Shown here: piece after piece, positions 33,816 to 42,104 of the stretch
How positions within the stretch are numbered: the stretch's first letter is position 1
Layout of the letters: every line of letters starts with the position of its first letter
Program-made: the position numbers and the translations under genes
From: Planctomycetota bacterium
Lineage (GTDB): Bacteria > Planctomycetota > Phycisphaerae > Phycisphaerales > UBA1924
Direction: 5' to 3'
Assembly (NCBI GenBank): GCA_014584315.1
Contig: JACTNA010000014.1
Location: forward strand, 62,001 to 126,000
DNA length: 64,000 nt
The notes under the pieces: model-generated
What the model was told of the DNA's origin: nothing
Databases searched by the model: none
The model's input: only the letters and a program-made list of their open reading frames with translations

Positions 33816-34442
33816 ATGACCCAGGTCAAGTCCACCAACATCCACTGGCACGAGGGCGACATCTCCCGCGACGAACGCTGGAAGGCCCTCCGCGCCAAAG
33901 GCGCGACCGTCTGGTTCACCGGCCTCTCCGGCTCCGGCAAGTCCACCATCGCCTCCGCCCTCGAGCAGGCCCTCGTCAACCAGGGCGTCTTCTGCTACCG
34001 CCTCGACGGCGACAACGTCCGCTTCGGCCTCAACAAAAACCTCGGCTTCTCCGCCGAGGACCGCGCCGAGAACATCCGCCGCATCGGCGAGGTCGCCAAA
34101 CTCTTCGCCGACGCCGGCGTCGTCGCCCTCACCTCCTTCATCAGCCCCTACCGCAACGACCGCGACCTCTGCCGCAGGATCCACGCCGAGGCCAAGCCCG
34201 GCCCCCTCGACTTCATCGAGATCTTCGTCGACACCCCCATCGAGGAGTGCGAACGCCGCGACCCCAAGGGCCTCTACAAAAAAGCCCGCGCCGGCGAGAT
34301 CAAGGGCTTCACGGGCATCGACGACCCCTACGAAGCCCCCGCCAGCCCCGAACTCGTCCTCGACACCACCAAACTCACCGTCGAGCAGAGCGTCGCCAAG
34401 GTCATCGACCTCCTCGTCGCCCGAGGCGTGCTGAGCAAGTAG
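33816..34442 (+). CDS. cysC: Adenylyl-sulfate kinase (APS kinase)
   Basis: A 208-residue cytoplasmic kinase that phosphorylates APS to PAPS. The P-loop is GLSGSGKST (residues 36-44), followed by [46 protein letters not shown] and [20 protein letters not shown], all family signatures. Length is typical of the stand-alone enzyme with no sulfurylase fusion. GGAGG lies about 10 bases before the ATG. PAPS is the sulfate donor for the sulfotransferases at 56-58 kb. cysQ is nearby at 35249, separated by an inserted gene and repeats. Confidence 0.96.
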   Translation: MTQVKSTNIHWHEGDISRDERWKALRAKGATVWFTGLSGSGKSTIASALEQALVNQGVFCYRLDGDNVRFGLNKNLGFSAEDRAENIRRIGEVAKLFADAGVVALTSFISPYRNDRDLCRRIHAEAKPGPLDFIEIFVDTPIEECERRDPKGLYKKARAGEIKGFTGIDDPYEAPASPELVLDTTKLTVEQSVAKVIDLLVARGVLSK

Positions 34443-34480
34443 CAAATGGCAAATAGCAAATAGCAAAGCGCAAAGCGAGA
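34438..34480. repeat. GCAAATGGCAAATAGC words between cysC and the four-helix-bundle gene
   Basis: Imperfect repetition of GCAAAT(A/G)GC starting within the cysC stop. It is the reverse complement of the GCCATTTGCTATTTG words after cysQ (36282-36341), so related repeats face each other across this region. Confidence 0.8.
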
Positions 34481-34488
34481 CATGGCGA

Positions 34489-34869
34489 ATGCGGAGGACT
34501 GCGGCCGTGGGACGATTGCAGGACGGTTTCCTCGTCCGCGTTGAGGCGTTCTGCGACCGTGTGCTTGACGTGACCGAGGCCGCCGCCCTCGCTCGCTGCC
34601 CGCGTCGCCTCATCGAACAGATCGCCGCCGCCGGCACGTCGGTCGGTGCCAACGTCTTCGAAGCCGACGAGGCCATGAGCCGCGCCGACTTCACCAAGTC
34701 ACTCTCCATCGTCATGAAGGAACTCAACGAGACCCGCTTCTGGCTCCGACTCGTCGAACGCCGCGGCTGGGTCGCCCCCGGCCGACTCGATCCGCTCCTC
34801 ACCGAAGCCGACGAACTCCGCCGAATCGTCGGCACCATGATCGTCCGCACTCGGCAGAACACGCCCTGA
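34489..34869 (+). CDS. Four-helix-bundle protein (23S rRNA intervening-sequence type)
   Basis: A 126-residue helical protein of the four-helix-bundle family named after ORFs in 23S rRNA intervening sequences: VEAFCDRVLDVTEA, RRLIEQIAAAGTSVGANVFE, ADEAMSRADFTKSLSIVMKE and LNETRFWLRLVERRGW. The ATG at 34489 keeps the frame; a GTG at 34507 with GGAGG 10 bases upstream is a strong alternative. It is squeezed between cysC and cysQ and bordered by AT-rich repeats, which suggests it arrived as a small mobile cassette. The molecular function is unknown. Confidence 0.8.
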   Translation: MRRTAAVGRLQDGFLVRVEAFCDRVLDVTEAAALARCPRRLIEQIAAAGTSVGANVFEADEAMSRADFTKSLSIVMKELNETRFWLRLVERRGWVAPGRLDPLLTEADELRRIVGTMIVRTRQNTP

Positions 34870-35248
34870 ATCGTCTCACAGTCCCCCGACACACGCCGCG
34901 CTCTTCCCGCTCTACTCTTCGCTCGCGCCTCTTTCCCATTCGCCCTTTATCGCTTTGCCATTTGCCCCTTTGCCATTTGCCCTTTATCGCTTTGCCACTT
35001 GCCCCTTTTCCATTCGCCCTTTATCGCTTTGCCACTTACCCCTTTTCCATTTGCCCTTTATCGCTTTGCCATTTACCCCTTTTCCATTCGCCCTTTATCG
35101 CTTTGCCATTTACCCCTTTTCCATTCGCCCTTCATCGCTTTGCCATTTGCCCCTTTTCCATTCGCCCTTTATCGCTTTGCCATTTGCCCCTTTTCCATTC
35201 GCCCTTTATCGCTTTGCCATTTGCCCTTTCTCCCCCCCGGAGCCCCCC
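34870..35248. other. Gene-free stretch containing the 37-bp array, upstream of cysQ
   Basis: The first 60 bases hold nothing recognised; the rest is the tandem array (34935-35230), followed by the cysQ ribosome site (GGAG). All three forward frames are open across the array because 37 is not a multiple of 3, giving false upstream extensions of cysQ. Confidence 0.8.
34935..35230. repeat. Tandem array of eight 37-bp units
   Basis: The word CTTTATCGCTTTGCCA (CTTCAT in one unit) begins at 34945, 34982, 35019, 35056, 35093, 35130, 35167 and 35204, exactly 37 bases apart every time. Units differ by a few substitutions (CCATTCGCC/CCATTTGCC, TTTGCCCC/TTTACCCC), with no spacer sequences. It is much AT-richer than the genome. 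Confidence 0.97.
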
Positions 35249-36277
35249 ATGCCCGACTACCCCGCCCTCGCCGACGCCGCCCGCGACGCCGTCGCCCTCG
35301 CCGCCCGTGCCTGCCGCGAGGTCCAGGCCTCCCTCGAACGCGTCAAGGCCATCACCAAGGACGACAAGTCACCCGTCACCGTCGCCGACTTCGCCAGCCA
35401 GGCCATCGTCGCCCGCATCCTCACCGAACGCCTCGGCCCAGGCGTCGTCCTCGTCGGCGAAGAAGACAGCAAGTGGCTCCGCGAGGACGACCACGCGCCC
35501 CACCGCGCCGCCACGCTCGCGGCCGTCCGCGCCGTCTGGCCCCATGCCGACGAGAAGTCCATGCTCGACGCCATCGACGCCGGCGCGGGCGACACCCACC
35601 ACGCCGCCTTCTGGACCCTCGACCCCATCGACGGCACCAAGGGCTTCCTCCGCAATCAGCAGTACGCCATCGCACTCGCCTACATCGAGCGCGGCACCCC
35701 CGTCGTCGGCGTCCTCGGCTGCCCCAACCTCCCCCGCGACTTCCGCAAGCCCCTCGACGAACCCGACCGGCACGGCTGCATCTACACCGCCATCAGGGGC
35801 ACGGGCCTCAGCGAAACCCCCGCCGACGACCCCGGCGCCCCCCCCCTCACCATCAAGCGACTCGACCGCCAGGAGGGCGAACCCCTCTCCATCTGCGAGT
35901 CCGTCGAATCCGCACACTCCAAGCAGGACGACACCGCCCGCATCCTCGCCCACCTCGCCGACCAGGGACAGCCCGCGCGCGAACCCGCCCGCCTCGACTC
36001 CCAGGCCAAGTACGCCGTCACCGCCCGAGGACAGGCCGACGCCTACCTCCGACTCCCCACGCGCAAGGACTACGTCGAACGCATCTGGGACCACGCCGCC
36101 GGCTCACTCGTCGCCGCCGAGGCCGGCTGCTTCGTCACCGACATCCACGGCCGCGCCCTCGACTTCTCCCACGGCCGCGGCCTCGAAAAAAACAAGGGCA
36201 TCGTCTGCGCCCCCCCCCGCATCCACGGCCTCATCCTCGGCGCCATCGAAGCCCTCCACATAGGCCAAAACGCCTGA
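35249..36277 (+). CDS. cysQ: 3'(2'),5'-bisphosphate nucleotidase, CysQ/HAL2-like
   Basis: A 342-residue enzyme of the inositol monophosphatase fold. The metal site reads VLVGEEDS, TLDPIDGTKGFL and, near the C-terminus, WDHAAGSLVAAEAG. The length and the AIALAYIERGTPVVGVLGCP region fit HAL2-type PAP phosphatases rather than short inositol phosphatases. It would hydrolyse PAP, the by-product of PAPS-dependent sulfation, to AMP. ATG 35249 has GGAG 7 bases upstream; the repeat-encoded upstream frame is ignored. The partner cysC lies 0.8 kb upstream. Confidence 0.92.
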   Translation: MPDYPALADAARDAVALAARACREVQASLERVKAITKDDKSPVTVADFASQAIVARILTERLGPGVVLVGEEDSKWLREDDHAPHRAATLAAVRAVWPHADEKSMLDAIDAGAGDTHHAAFWTLDPIDGTKGFLRNQQYAIALAYIERGTPVVGVLGCPNLPRDFRKPLDEPDRHGCIYTAIRGTGLSETPADDPGAPPLTIKRLDRQEGEPLSICESVESAHSKQDDTARILAHLADQGQPAREPARLDSQAKYAVTARGQADAYLRLPTRKDYVERIWDHAAGSLVAAEAGCFVTDIHGRALDFSHGRGLEKNKGIVCAPPRIHGLILGAIEALHIGQNA

Positions 36278-36281
36278 CCGC

Positions 36282-36341
36282 CCATTTGCCGATTTGCTAT
36301 TTGCCATTTGCCATTTGCTATTTGGCCCTTTGGCCCTTTGC
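36282..36341. repeat. GCCATTTGCTATTTGGCCCTTTGG words after cysQ
   Basis: Irregular repeats mixing GCCATTTG, GCTATTTG and GGCCCTTT words, beginning just after the cysQ stop. Confidence 0.8.
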
Positions 36342-36348
36342 TTCCCCC

Positions 36349-36394
36349 CGCCCCCGGAGGGGGCGCCGTCACTAGCCCCGGGCGCAGCCCGGGG
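36349..36394. terminator. Two short hairpins downstream of cysQ
   Basis: CGCCCCC-GGA-GGGGGCG (36349-36365) and CCCCGGGC-GCA-GCCCGGGG (36376-36394). Neither has a T-run. They lie between the convergent cysQ and three-gene cassette and may end transcription from either side. Confidence 0.45.
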
Positions 36395-36429
36395 TAACCG
36401 CGCCGGCGGGACATCCCGGGCGGCGTGCG

Positions 36430-36837
36430 TTACATCACCTGAACAAACCGCGCCGCCGCTGCAAGCCTGGCAGCGAGTGCCTTCTGAGCGGGCTTCTGGG
36501 CCATCGGGGGCCAGCCGACGATGTGCGCGTGGCCCGGGTCCTCCGCCAGCGGGGCCTCGACTGCGACGAGCGGCACCACGGCGCGAACCGCACCAGTACC
36601 GATGTCCGCCCGCCCGACGAGCGGCCGCTCGCTCGCCGCGGCAACCGCCGCGCCGCGTGCCCACAGATTCGCTTCCGTCCTTCCCACGTGCCGGGAAACC
36701 GACAGCTCCAGGCTCCTTGGTGGCATGAAGGCGTCTTGTTTCACCGTGCCGTCTTGGCGGACCCACGACGCGCGCATCACGAACCGCGCGAGGACTTCCT
36801 GATCCGCCACCAGGGCCCGGGCGACGCCGCCGCTCAT
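36430..36837 (-). CDS. Cassette gene 3: small conserved-looking protein of unknown function
   Basis: A 135-residue soluble protein, last of a three-gene operon. Visible features are DQEVLARFVMRASWV, KQDAFMPPRSLELSVSRHVG, EANLWARGAAVAAA, and a C-terminal PGHAHIVGWPPMAQKPAQKA. The Ala-Phe-x-Pro/Ser-Val-x-Arg and His-x-x-Ile-x-Gly-Trp patterns look like a real family signature, and I believe I have seen them beside TIGR04255 genes, but cannot verify that. ATG 36837 overlaps the upstream stop (ATGA). Confidence 0.65.
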   Translation of the reverse strand: MSGGVARALVADQEVLARFVMRASWVRQDGTVKQDAFMPPRSLELSVSRHVGRTEANLWARGAAVAAASERPLVGRADIGTGAVRAVVPLVAVEAPLAEDPGHAHIVGWPPMAQKPAQKALAARLAAAARFVQVM

Positions 36838-37328
36838 GCGCGGCCCACTCGCCGGATGAGGTCGAGGATGGCCGCGGGCAGGTCGCCGAAGAACGGCTCC
36901 GTACCGTACTGCTGCACCGCCCCGAGGAGCGCGGCGTAGTGCAGGTTCCCGTCCGGGCTGACGCTCACCGAGAGTACGCGTCGGGGCGACGAATACCACT
37001 CGAGCGTGACCTGCCCGTCAGGCTCCGCGCCGACCGATGGCCGCGGCGTTCCGAGGGGGAGCGCCCGAAGCAGCCTCGCCGCATGGTCGATCGAGCCCGG
37101 GCTTATCGGCTCCGCTTCGTATCCGTCCCATCCCGGACGGGCGCACTCGTTGGTCAGTCGCCAGAGGTCGGCAAAGAGATCCTCGAGGCCGAATGTGACG
37201 GACTCCCGGAACGCTCTCCATGCCTCTTCCGACTCCTGCCGGATGTACTGGGCCTCCGGGCTGACCGCGCCAGACGCCGTGCCGGCGAGCAATGAGGGCA
37301 ACATGGTCGCTACCATGGCTGTTCTCAT
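36834..37328 (-). CDS. Cassette gene 2: WDGY-motif protein of unknown function
   Basis: A 164-residue protein. A short hydrophobic start (MRTAMVATMLPSLLAGTASG) is followed by helices (EEAWRAFRESVTFGLEDLFA), then ARPGWDGYEAEPISPGSIDH, AARLLRALPLGTPRPSVGAE and a beta-rich part PDGQVTLEWYSSPRRVLSVS. No catalytic motif is recognised. The ATG at 37328 overlaps the TIGR04255 stop (ATGA at 37325-37328), and its own stop overlaps the third gene in the same way, indicating strict co-expression. Confidence 0.7.
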   Translation of the reverse strand: MRTAMVATMLPSLLAGTASGAVSPEAQYIRQESEEAWRAFRESVTFGLEDLFADLWRLTNECARPGWDGYEAEPISPGSIDHAARLLRALPLGTPRPSVGAEPDGQVTLEWYSSPRRVLSVSVSPDGNLHYAALLGAVQQYGTEPFFGDLPAAILDLIRRVGRA

Positions 37329-38110
37329 CGGCAAAGCCCAAGGCCCTTCTCGGTGAACGCGCCGAAGAACACCTTGTTCTTCAGCCAGTGCAGGCCGGCC
37401 AGACGATCCTCAATGGTACTCGCATCCACCGGGCATGGTTCAGCGCAGTAGGCGTCGATGTCGAGCAGGAGGGCGATGGTCGCCGCGTTCGCCTGCTCGG
37501 GGTGCTGGAACGTTCGGATCAGGGTCACGACGTACGGGTGGCCGGGCACAGCGAGGGAGTCCCGATAAAGGAATCCGGCCGTCGGCAGGCCCGCGGGCGG
37601 CTCGCCAAGCCCCGAAAAGTAGTCGCCGAAACTGAAGTCCGGCGTGGCCGGAGCCTCCAGCCGGTTGATGAAGCGCACCCCGATCCGCTGCACATCTTCC
37701 GGCTCAGCCAGCGATCGGTGAACGTCCCACAGTCTGAACGCCTCCGCCTTGAATCGACCCCAATCCTCATAGGGCGCGAGCCGGCTGAGCGAAAAAGCGT
37801 CGCGCGTGAACTTGGCGATGTACCGTCCATCGGTCGATCCGGCCTGCACACCGATCCAGCCGTGCTCGAAATGCGTTTCTGGTGGCGAGCTCGCGGTCGC
37901 GCGGAACTGCGCAGAGATCGAGCCTTGATGGAGCGATTGTCTGTTTGGGTACTCGGCCACGCTCTCACCAAGGCGGCGGTGAACGTCCGTCTCTTCCCAC
38001 TGCATTCTCGCTCTGGCCCGGAACTCGATCACCGCCTCGATGATGGGCGCGTTCGGCAGGTGCTCAAACTTCTCGGCGAGGTCAATCGTTGAGAATGCGG
38101 ACTTGGACAT
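37325..38110 (-). CDS. Cassette gene 1: TIGR04255 family protein
   Basis: A 261-residue protein of the sporadically distributed TIGR04255 family. The signature N-terminus HLPNAPIIEAVIEFRARARM, the middle RIGVRFINRLEAPATPDF and the C-terminal HWLKNKVFFGAFTEKGLGL are all present. The family has no known function; its patchy distribution suggests an accessory or mobile role. ATG 38110 precedes the family start; an in-frame ATG at 38152 would add 14 residues. It begins a three-gene chain with four-base overlaps at both junctions. Confidence 0.85.
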   Translation of the reverse strand: MSKSAFSTIDLAEKFEHLPNAPIIEAVIEFRARARMQWEETDVHRRLGESVAEYPNRQSLHQGSISAQFRATASSPPETHFEHGWIGVQAGSTDGRYIAKFTRDAFSLSRLAPYEDWGRFKAEAFRLWDVHRSLAEPEDVQRIGVRFINRLEAPATPDFSFGDYFSGLGEPPAGLPTAGFLYRDSLAVPGHPYVVTLIRTFQHPEQANAATIALLLDIDAYCAEPCPVDASTIEDRLAGLHWLKNKVFFGAFTEKGLGLCR

Positions 38111-38352
38111 GCTCGGCTGACGATAGGTTACCCGGCGGCAGTTCCGTGCCATCCTCCTACCCGAACAGCCCCGGCAGAGTGGCACCGACCTCGTGCCTCC
38201 GACGTCGGCTCTTCGCCGCCGACGCTCCCGACCACAACCCCCCTCCTCGCACCACGCCCCGTCCGGCACTCGGCCCGCATCTCGCCCCATCCCCCACCCG
38301 CGCGCGCCAAAACCCCGCCATCCACCCCTCCCCCCTTGCCTCCCCGCACCCG

Positions 38353-38378
38353 TTCCGTATCCTACCGATGATACCGAA
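38353..38378. promoter_or_regulatory. Imperfect inverted repeat before the linker-repeat protein
   Basis: TTCCGTATC (38353-38361) and GATACCGAA (38370-38378), one mismatch, 8-base spacer, 13 bases before the ATG. A candidate operator, possibly for autoregulation by the HTH-like N-terminus of the encoded protein. Confidence 0.4.
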
Positions 38379-38390
38379 CAGGTGCCGCCC

Positions 38391-39383
38391 ATGCTCGCTA
38401 GCCCGTCCATCCACGCCCCGTCCCCTCTCACCCCGGACGACCTCTCCCTCCTCGAGGCCCTCGCCCGCCCCGGCGCGGACCTCGCCGCCCTCGCCTCCGC
38501 CCGCGGCCTCTCCCTCACCGACCTCGCCCGCTGGCTCCGCTTCCCGCCCGTCAAGGACGCCCTCGACTCCCTCCGCGAACTCTTCGACCTGCAGCGTCGC
38601 CTCTGGCAGGAGCAGCACCTCCGCGACGCGATCGAGACCCTCAACGAAGTGATGAAGGTCTCCGACTCCCCCGTCGAGCGACGCCGCGCCGCCTCGGCCA
38701 TCCTCCGCGCCTTCACCGCCACCCTCCTCCCCCGCCGCGACCCCACAAACGGAGCACGAAGCGCAAGCGAGTGCCCCCCCCCGACCCGCCCCGCGCGCCC
38801 GGTCAAACTCACCTACACCCCCATCGACGACCCGTTCCCCGCCTACCCCCCGACCCCACCGGCCTCTCCCCCCCAAGCCCCAAGTCCCAAGCCCCAAGCC
38901 CCTCCCTCCTCTCCCCCATCCTCCCTTTCTCCTCCTCCTCAAGCCCCAAGCCCCAAGCCTCAAGCCCCTCTCTCCTCTCCCCCCCCCTCCATGCCTTCTT
39001 CCGCTCAAGCCCCAAGCCCCACGCCCCAGACCCTCTCCTCGCCCGACACCACCGCCGACCTCGCCATCGCGCTCCTGCGCGACGCCAACCCGCCCGACGC
39101 CCGCTCGGCCGTCCTCGCCCTCGACCCCCTCCTCGACGAACACCTCCCGCCCACGCCCGCCGAAGCCCGCGCCATCCTCGAAGGCCTCGCCGACTTCATC
39201 ACCGCCATCCCCGGCGCGGCCGTCTCCTCCGAACCCGCAACGCCCCTCGACGATCGACGCGCCGTCAAGGTCTACACCGTCACGCGATCCGACCAACCCC
39301 CGCGCCGCTTCGCCGTCACGCTCACGCGAGCGGCCTCCGGAGCCTGGTGCTTCCACGCCGTCATGCCCCACGACACCGGCTGA
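38391..39383 (+). CDS. Two-domain protein with a 22-residue-repeat Pro-rich linker
   Basis: A 330-residue protein I do not recognise. The N-terminal helical domain (LTPDDLSLLEALARPGADLA, ARGLSLTDLARWLRFPPVKD, AIETLNEVMKVSDSPVERRR) has an HTH-like element. The middle is a Pro/Ser linker built of 22-residue units starting QAPSPKPQAP (DNA period 66 bases, units at 38874, 38940, 39006). The C-terminal domain (ADLAIALLRDANPPDARSAV, EARAILEGLADFITAI, VKVYTVTRSDQPPRRFAVTL) is mixed alpha/beta. A dyad lies just upstream. It may be a regulator, but this rests only on the HTH-like look. Confidence 0.7.
   Translation: MLASPSIHAPSPLTPDDLSLLEALARPGADLAALASARGLSLTDLARWLRFPPVKDALDSLRELFDLQRRLWQEQHLRDAIETLNEVMKVSDSPVERRRAASAILRAFTATLLPRRDPTNGARSASECPPPTRPARPVKLTYTPIDDPFPAYPPTPPASPPQAPSPKPQAPPSSPPSSLSPPPQAPSPKPQAPLSSPPPSMPSSAQAPSPTPQTLSSPDTTADLAIALLRDANPPDARSAVLALDPLLDEHLPPTPAEARAILEGLADFITAIPGAAVSSEPATPLDDRRAVKVYTVTRSDQPPRRFAVTLTRAASGAWCFHAVMPHDTG
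38874..39039. repeat. In-gene 66-bp repeat, about 2.5 units
   Basis: Each unit starts with CAAGCCC-type 7-bp words repeated about four times, followed by a C/T-rich tail; unit starts are 66 bases apart. The length is a multiple of 3, so copy-number change would preserve the reading frame. Confidence 0.85.
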
Positions 39384-39443
39384 CGCTGCGCCACGCTCCG
39401 GGGTGTGGGTGCAGCGCGCCCGTGGGCATATCGTCCCCCGCCG

Positions 39444-42104
39444 ATGCACGAGGAACTGCGGCGCGACATCGCCTGGCTCTACGGCGCGCTCGACCGCGTG
39501 GCGCCCGCGCCGGACGCCGAGGCGGCCGTGCGCGCCGCGGCCGCCGCCGTCGTCGCGGGGACCGCGCCGCCGGACGCACGCCCGCTGCGCGACCTCCCCG
39601 AGCCGGAGATCGAACGGATGCTCAAGCGGCTGACCATCCGCTTCCACCTGCGCAACAAGGCCGAGCAGGTCCACATCGCGCGCATCAACCGCGCCCGCGA
39701 AGCGACCGGCGAAGCGCCGCGGGCCGAGTCGATCCGCGAGGCGGTGCGGACGCTCGCCGACGCGGGCCGGTCGCTCGACGACGTGCTCGCGGTCGTGTCG
39801 AGCCTCGACATCGGGCCGACGCTCACCGCCCACCCAACGGAGACGCGCCGGCGCGCCGTGCTGCAGAAGCAGCGCCAGGTCGGCGAGTGCCTGGAGGAAC
39901 TCGACCTGCCCCTCCGCACCGGATTCGAGCGGGCGCGCAACGAGAGCCGCGCCAGACAGACGCTCGCCCTGCTGCTCGCCACCGACGAGATCCGCGCCCG
40001 GCGGCTCACCGTCCTCGACGAGGTGCGCATCGGCCTGATGCACCTGGAGGACGTCATCTGGCGCACCGTGCCCCTCATCCAGCGCGACCTCGCCGACGCC
40101 ATCGAGGAAACCTACGGCGCCCGACCCGAACCGCCGCCCCTCCTCCGCTACCGCTCCTGGATCGGCGGCGATCGCGACGGCAACCCCAACGTGACGGCCG
40201 AGGTCACACGCCAGACCCTCGACCTGCTGCGCGACGCGGCCCGAGCGCTCTGGACCGCCTCGCTCACCCGGCTCAGGAAGGAACTCTCCCTCTCCGACCG
40301 CCGCGTCCCCGTCAGCGACGAACTGCGCGCCGACCTGGAGCGGCTCGCCGCGGAGCGCCCTCTCCCGCCGAGCGCGCTCCGCCACGTCGGGCACGAACCT
40401 TTCCGCGTCAAGGTCCTCCACATGCTCGAGCGCGTGGCCGCGGACGACGCCTACACCGGCCGGGAACTCGCCCACGATCTCGACCTGCTCCGACGGGCTT
40501 TGCTGCACGCGGGGCTGGCCGAGGTGGCCGAGCGGGGGCCGATCGCGGACATGCTGGTGCAGGCCCGCGCGTTCGGGCTGCACCTGGCGGCCCTGGACAT
40601 CCGCCAGCACAGCCGTGCCCACGCCGCGGCCGTCGGGGAGATGCTCCGCCTCGCGGGCGCCTGCGCCGACTACGACTCGCTCGCGGAGCCGGACCGCCTC
40701 GCGCTCCTCCATCGTGAGCTCGCCTTCGACCGCCCGCTGCTCTCCCCCCGCGCCGAGCCATCGCCGGCGACGGGCGAACTCCTCGCGCTCTTCCGCCTGC
40801 TGGCGGAGACCGTGCGGGCACGCCCCGAGGCGATCGGCTCCTACATCATCAGCATGACGCACGAGCGTTCGCACCTGCTGGAGGTGCTCGTGCTCATGCG
40901 CGAGGTCGGGCTGTGGCGCTTCACGTCCGGCGGCGTGCGGAGCGACCTGGACATCGCCCCGCTCTTCGAGACCATCGACGACCTCGAACGCTCGCCCGCG
41001 CTGCTGCGGGAACTCCTCGACGACCCCGTCTACAGCGAGCACCTGCGCGCGCGGGGCATGCTGCAGGAGATCATGCTCGGCTACTCCGACAGCAACAAGG
41101 ACGGCGGGTACTGGACGGCGAACTGGCGCCTTCACGTCGCACAGGGAGAACTCGCGCGCACCTGCGCCAACGCGGGCGTGCAACTGCGGTTCTTCCACGG
41201 GCGAGGCGGGACGGTGGCGCGGGGCGGGGGCCGGGCGCACCGGGCGATCCTCGCCGCCCCCTCCGCGAGCCGCTCCGGACGAATCCGGTTCACCGAGCAG
41301 GGCGAGGTGATCACCTTCCGCTACGCCCACACCGCCCTCGCGCGTCGCCACCTCGAGCAGATCGTGAACGCGGCGCTGATCGCGGCGTCTGGGGCCGCGC
41401 CCGATGGGGGCGAACTCGACGGCATCCGGCCGCTCATGGAGGAACTGAGCGAGGCCTCGATGCGCGCGTACCGCGCGCTGGTCGATTCGCCCGGGTTCTG
41501 GCCCTGGTTCGTCGCCTCCTCGCCCCTGCTGCACATCGGAGCGCTGCCGATCGCCTCGCGCCCCGCCTCGCGATCGGGCGACCTCACCTTCGACACGATC
41601 CGCGCGATCCCCTGGGTCTTTTCGTGGACGCAGATGCGCTACAACGCCCCGGGCTGGTACGGGCTTGGGACGGCCTTCGAGCAGCGGGCGCTCGGCGATC
41701 CCCAGCGTCTCGAACTCTGCCGACGGGCGTACCGCGGCGGCTCCTGCTTCACCACCTTCATCGATAACGCGCAGCAGGAGATGGCCCGGGCACGCCTCCC
41801 GATGGCGCGCACCTACTGCATCCCCCACGCGCCCGAGGTGCACGACGCGCTCGCCGCCGAGTTCGCGCGGGCGCGAGACGCGATCCTCGCCGTCACCGGT
41901 CAGGCGGGCCTGCTCGACAACAACCCCGTCATCCGGGACTCGATCCGCGAGCGCAACCCCGAGACCGACCTCATCAACATCCTCCAGGTCGAACTGATGC
42001 ACCGCGCCCGCGAGGCCGACGAGGGACCCGACCGCGAACGAGTCCGGGGGCTCATCCTCCTGAGCGTCAACGGGCTTGCCGCGGCGATGCAGAGCACCGG
42101 CTGA
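39444..42104 (+). CDS. ppc: Phosphoenolpyruvate carboxylase
   Basis: An 886-residue cytoplasmic enzyme making oxaloacetate from PEP and bicarbonate. Key motifs are intact: His130 in LTAHPTETRRR, GGDRDGNPNVT, LDIRQHS, SMTHERSHLLEVL, Lys552 in GYSDSNKDGGYW, and Arg587 in FFHGRGGTVARGGG. The C-terminus QSTG is close to the canonical QNTG. The plant-type N-terminal phosphorylation Ser is absent, as expected for a bacterium. The ATG at 39444 is chosen since family homology begins there (MHEELRRDIAWL). Codon use is GC-rich and typical of the region. Confidence 0.97.
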   Translation: MHEELRRDIAWLYGALDRVAPAPDAEAAVRAAAAAVVAGTAPPDARPLRDLPEPEIERMLKRLTIRFHLRNKAEQVHIARINRAREATGEAPRAESIREAVRTLADAGRSLDDVLAVVSSLDIGPTLTAHPTETRRRAVLQKQRQVGECLEELDLPLRTGFERARNESRARQTLALLLATDEIRARRLTVLDEVRIGLMHLEDVIWRTVPLIQRDLADAIEETYGARPEPPPLLRYRSWIGGDRDGNPNVTAEVTRQTLDLLRDAARALWTASLTRLRKELSLSDRRVPVSDELRADLERLAAERPLPPSALRHVGHEPFRVKVLHMLERVAADDAYTGRELAHDLDLLRRALLHAGLAEVAERGPIADMLVQARAFGLHLAALDIRQHSRAHAAAVGEMLRLAGACADYDSLAEPDRLALLHRELAFDRPLLSPRAEPSPATGELLALFRLLAETVRARPEAIGSYIISMTHERSHLLEVLVLMREVGLWRFTSGGVRSDLDIAPLFETIDDLERSPALLRELLDDPVYSEHLRARGMLQEIMLGYSDSNKDGGYWTANWRLHVAQGELARTCANAGVQLRFFHGRGGTVARGGGRAHRAILAAPSASRSGRIRFTEQGEVITFRYAHTALARRHLEQIVNAALIAASGAAPDGGELDGIRPLMEELSEASMRAYRALVDSPGFWPWFVASSPLLHIGALPIASRPASRSGDLTFDTIRAIPWVFSWTQMRYNAPGWYGLGTAFEQRALGDPQRLELCRRAYRGGSCFTTFIDNAQQEMARARLPMARTYCIPHAPEVHDALAAEFARARDAILAVTGQAGLLDNNPVIRDSIRERNPETDLINILQVELMHRAREADEGPDRERVRGLILLSVNGLAAAMQSTG

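Noticed and set aside
34935..35230. CRISPR-like regular array
   Set aside because: The 37-bp periodicity is that of directly abutting units; there are no unique spacers and no cas genes nearby.
34955..35248. Phe/Leu/Pro-rich peptide ahead of CysQ
   Set aside because: All three frames are open across the 37-bp array; CysQ has a proper ribosome site and start at 35249.
36376..36394. Attachment site or tRNA remnant next to cysQ
   Set aside because: Only a short GC hairpin; no cloverleaf, integrase or direct repeat was found.
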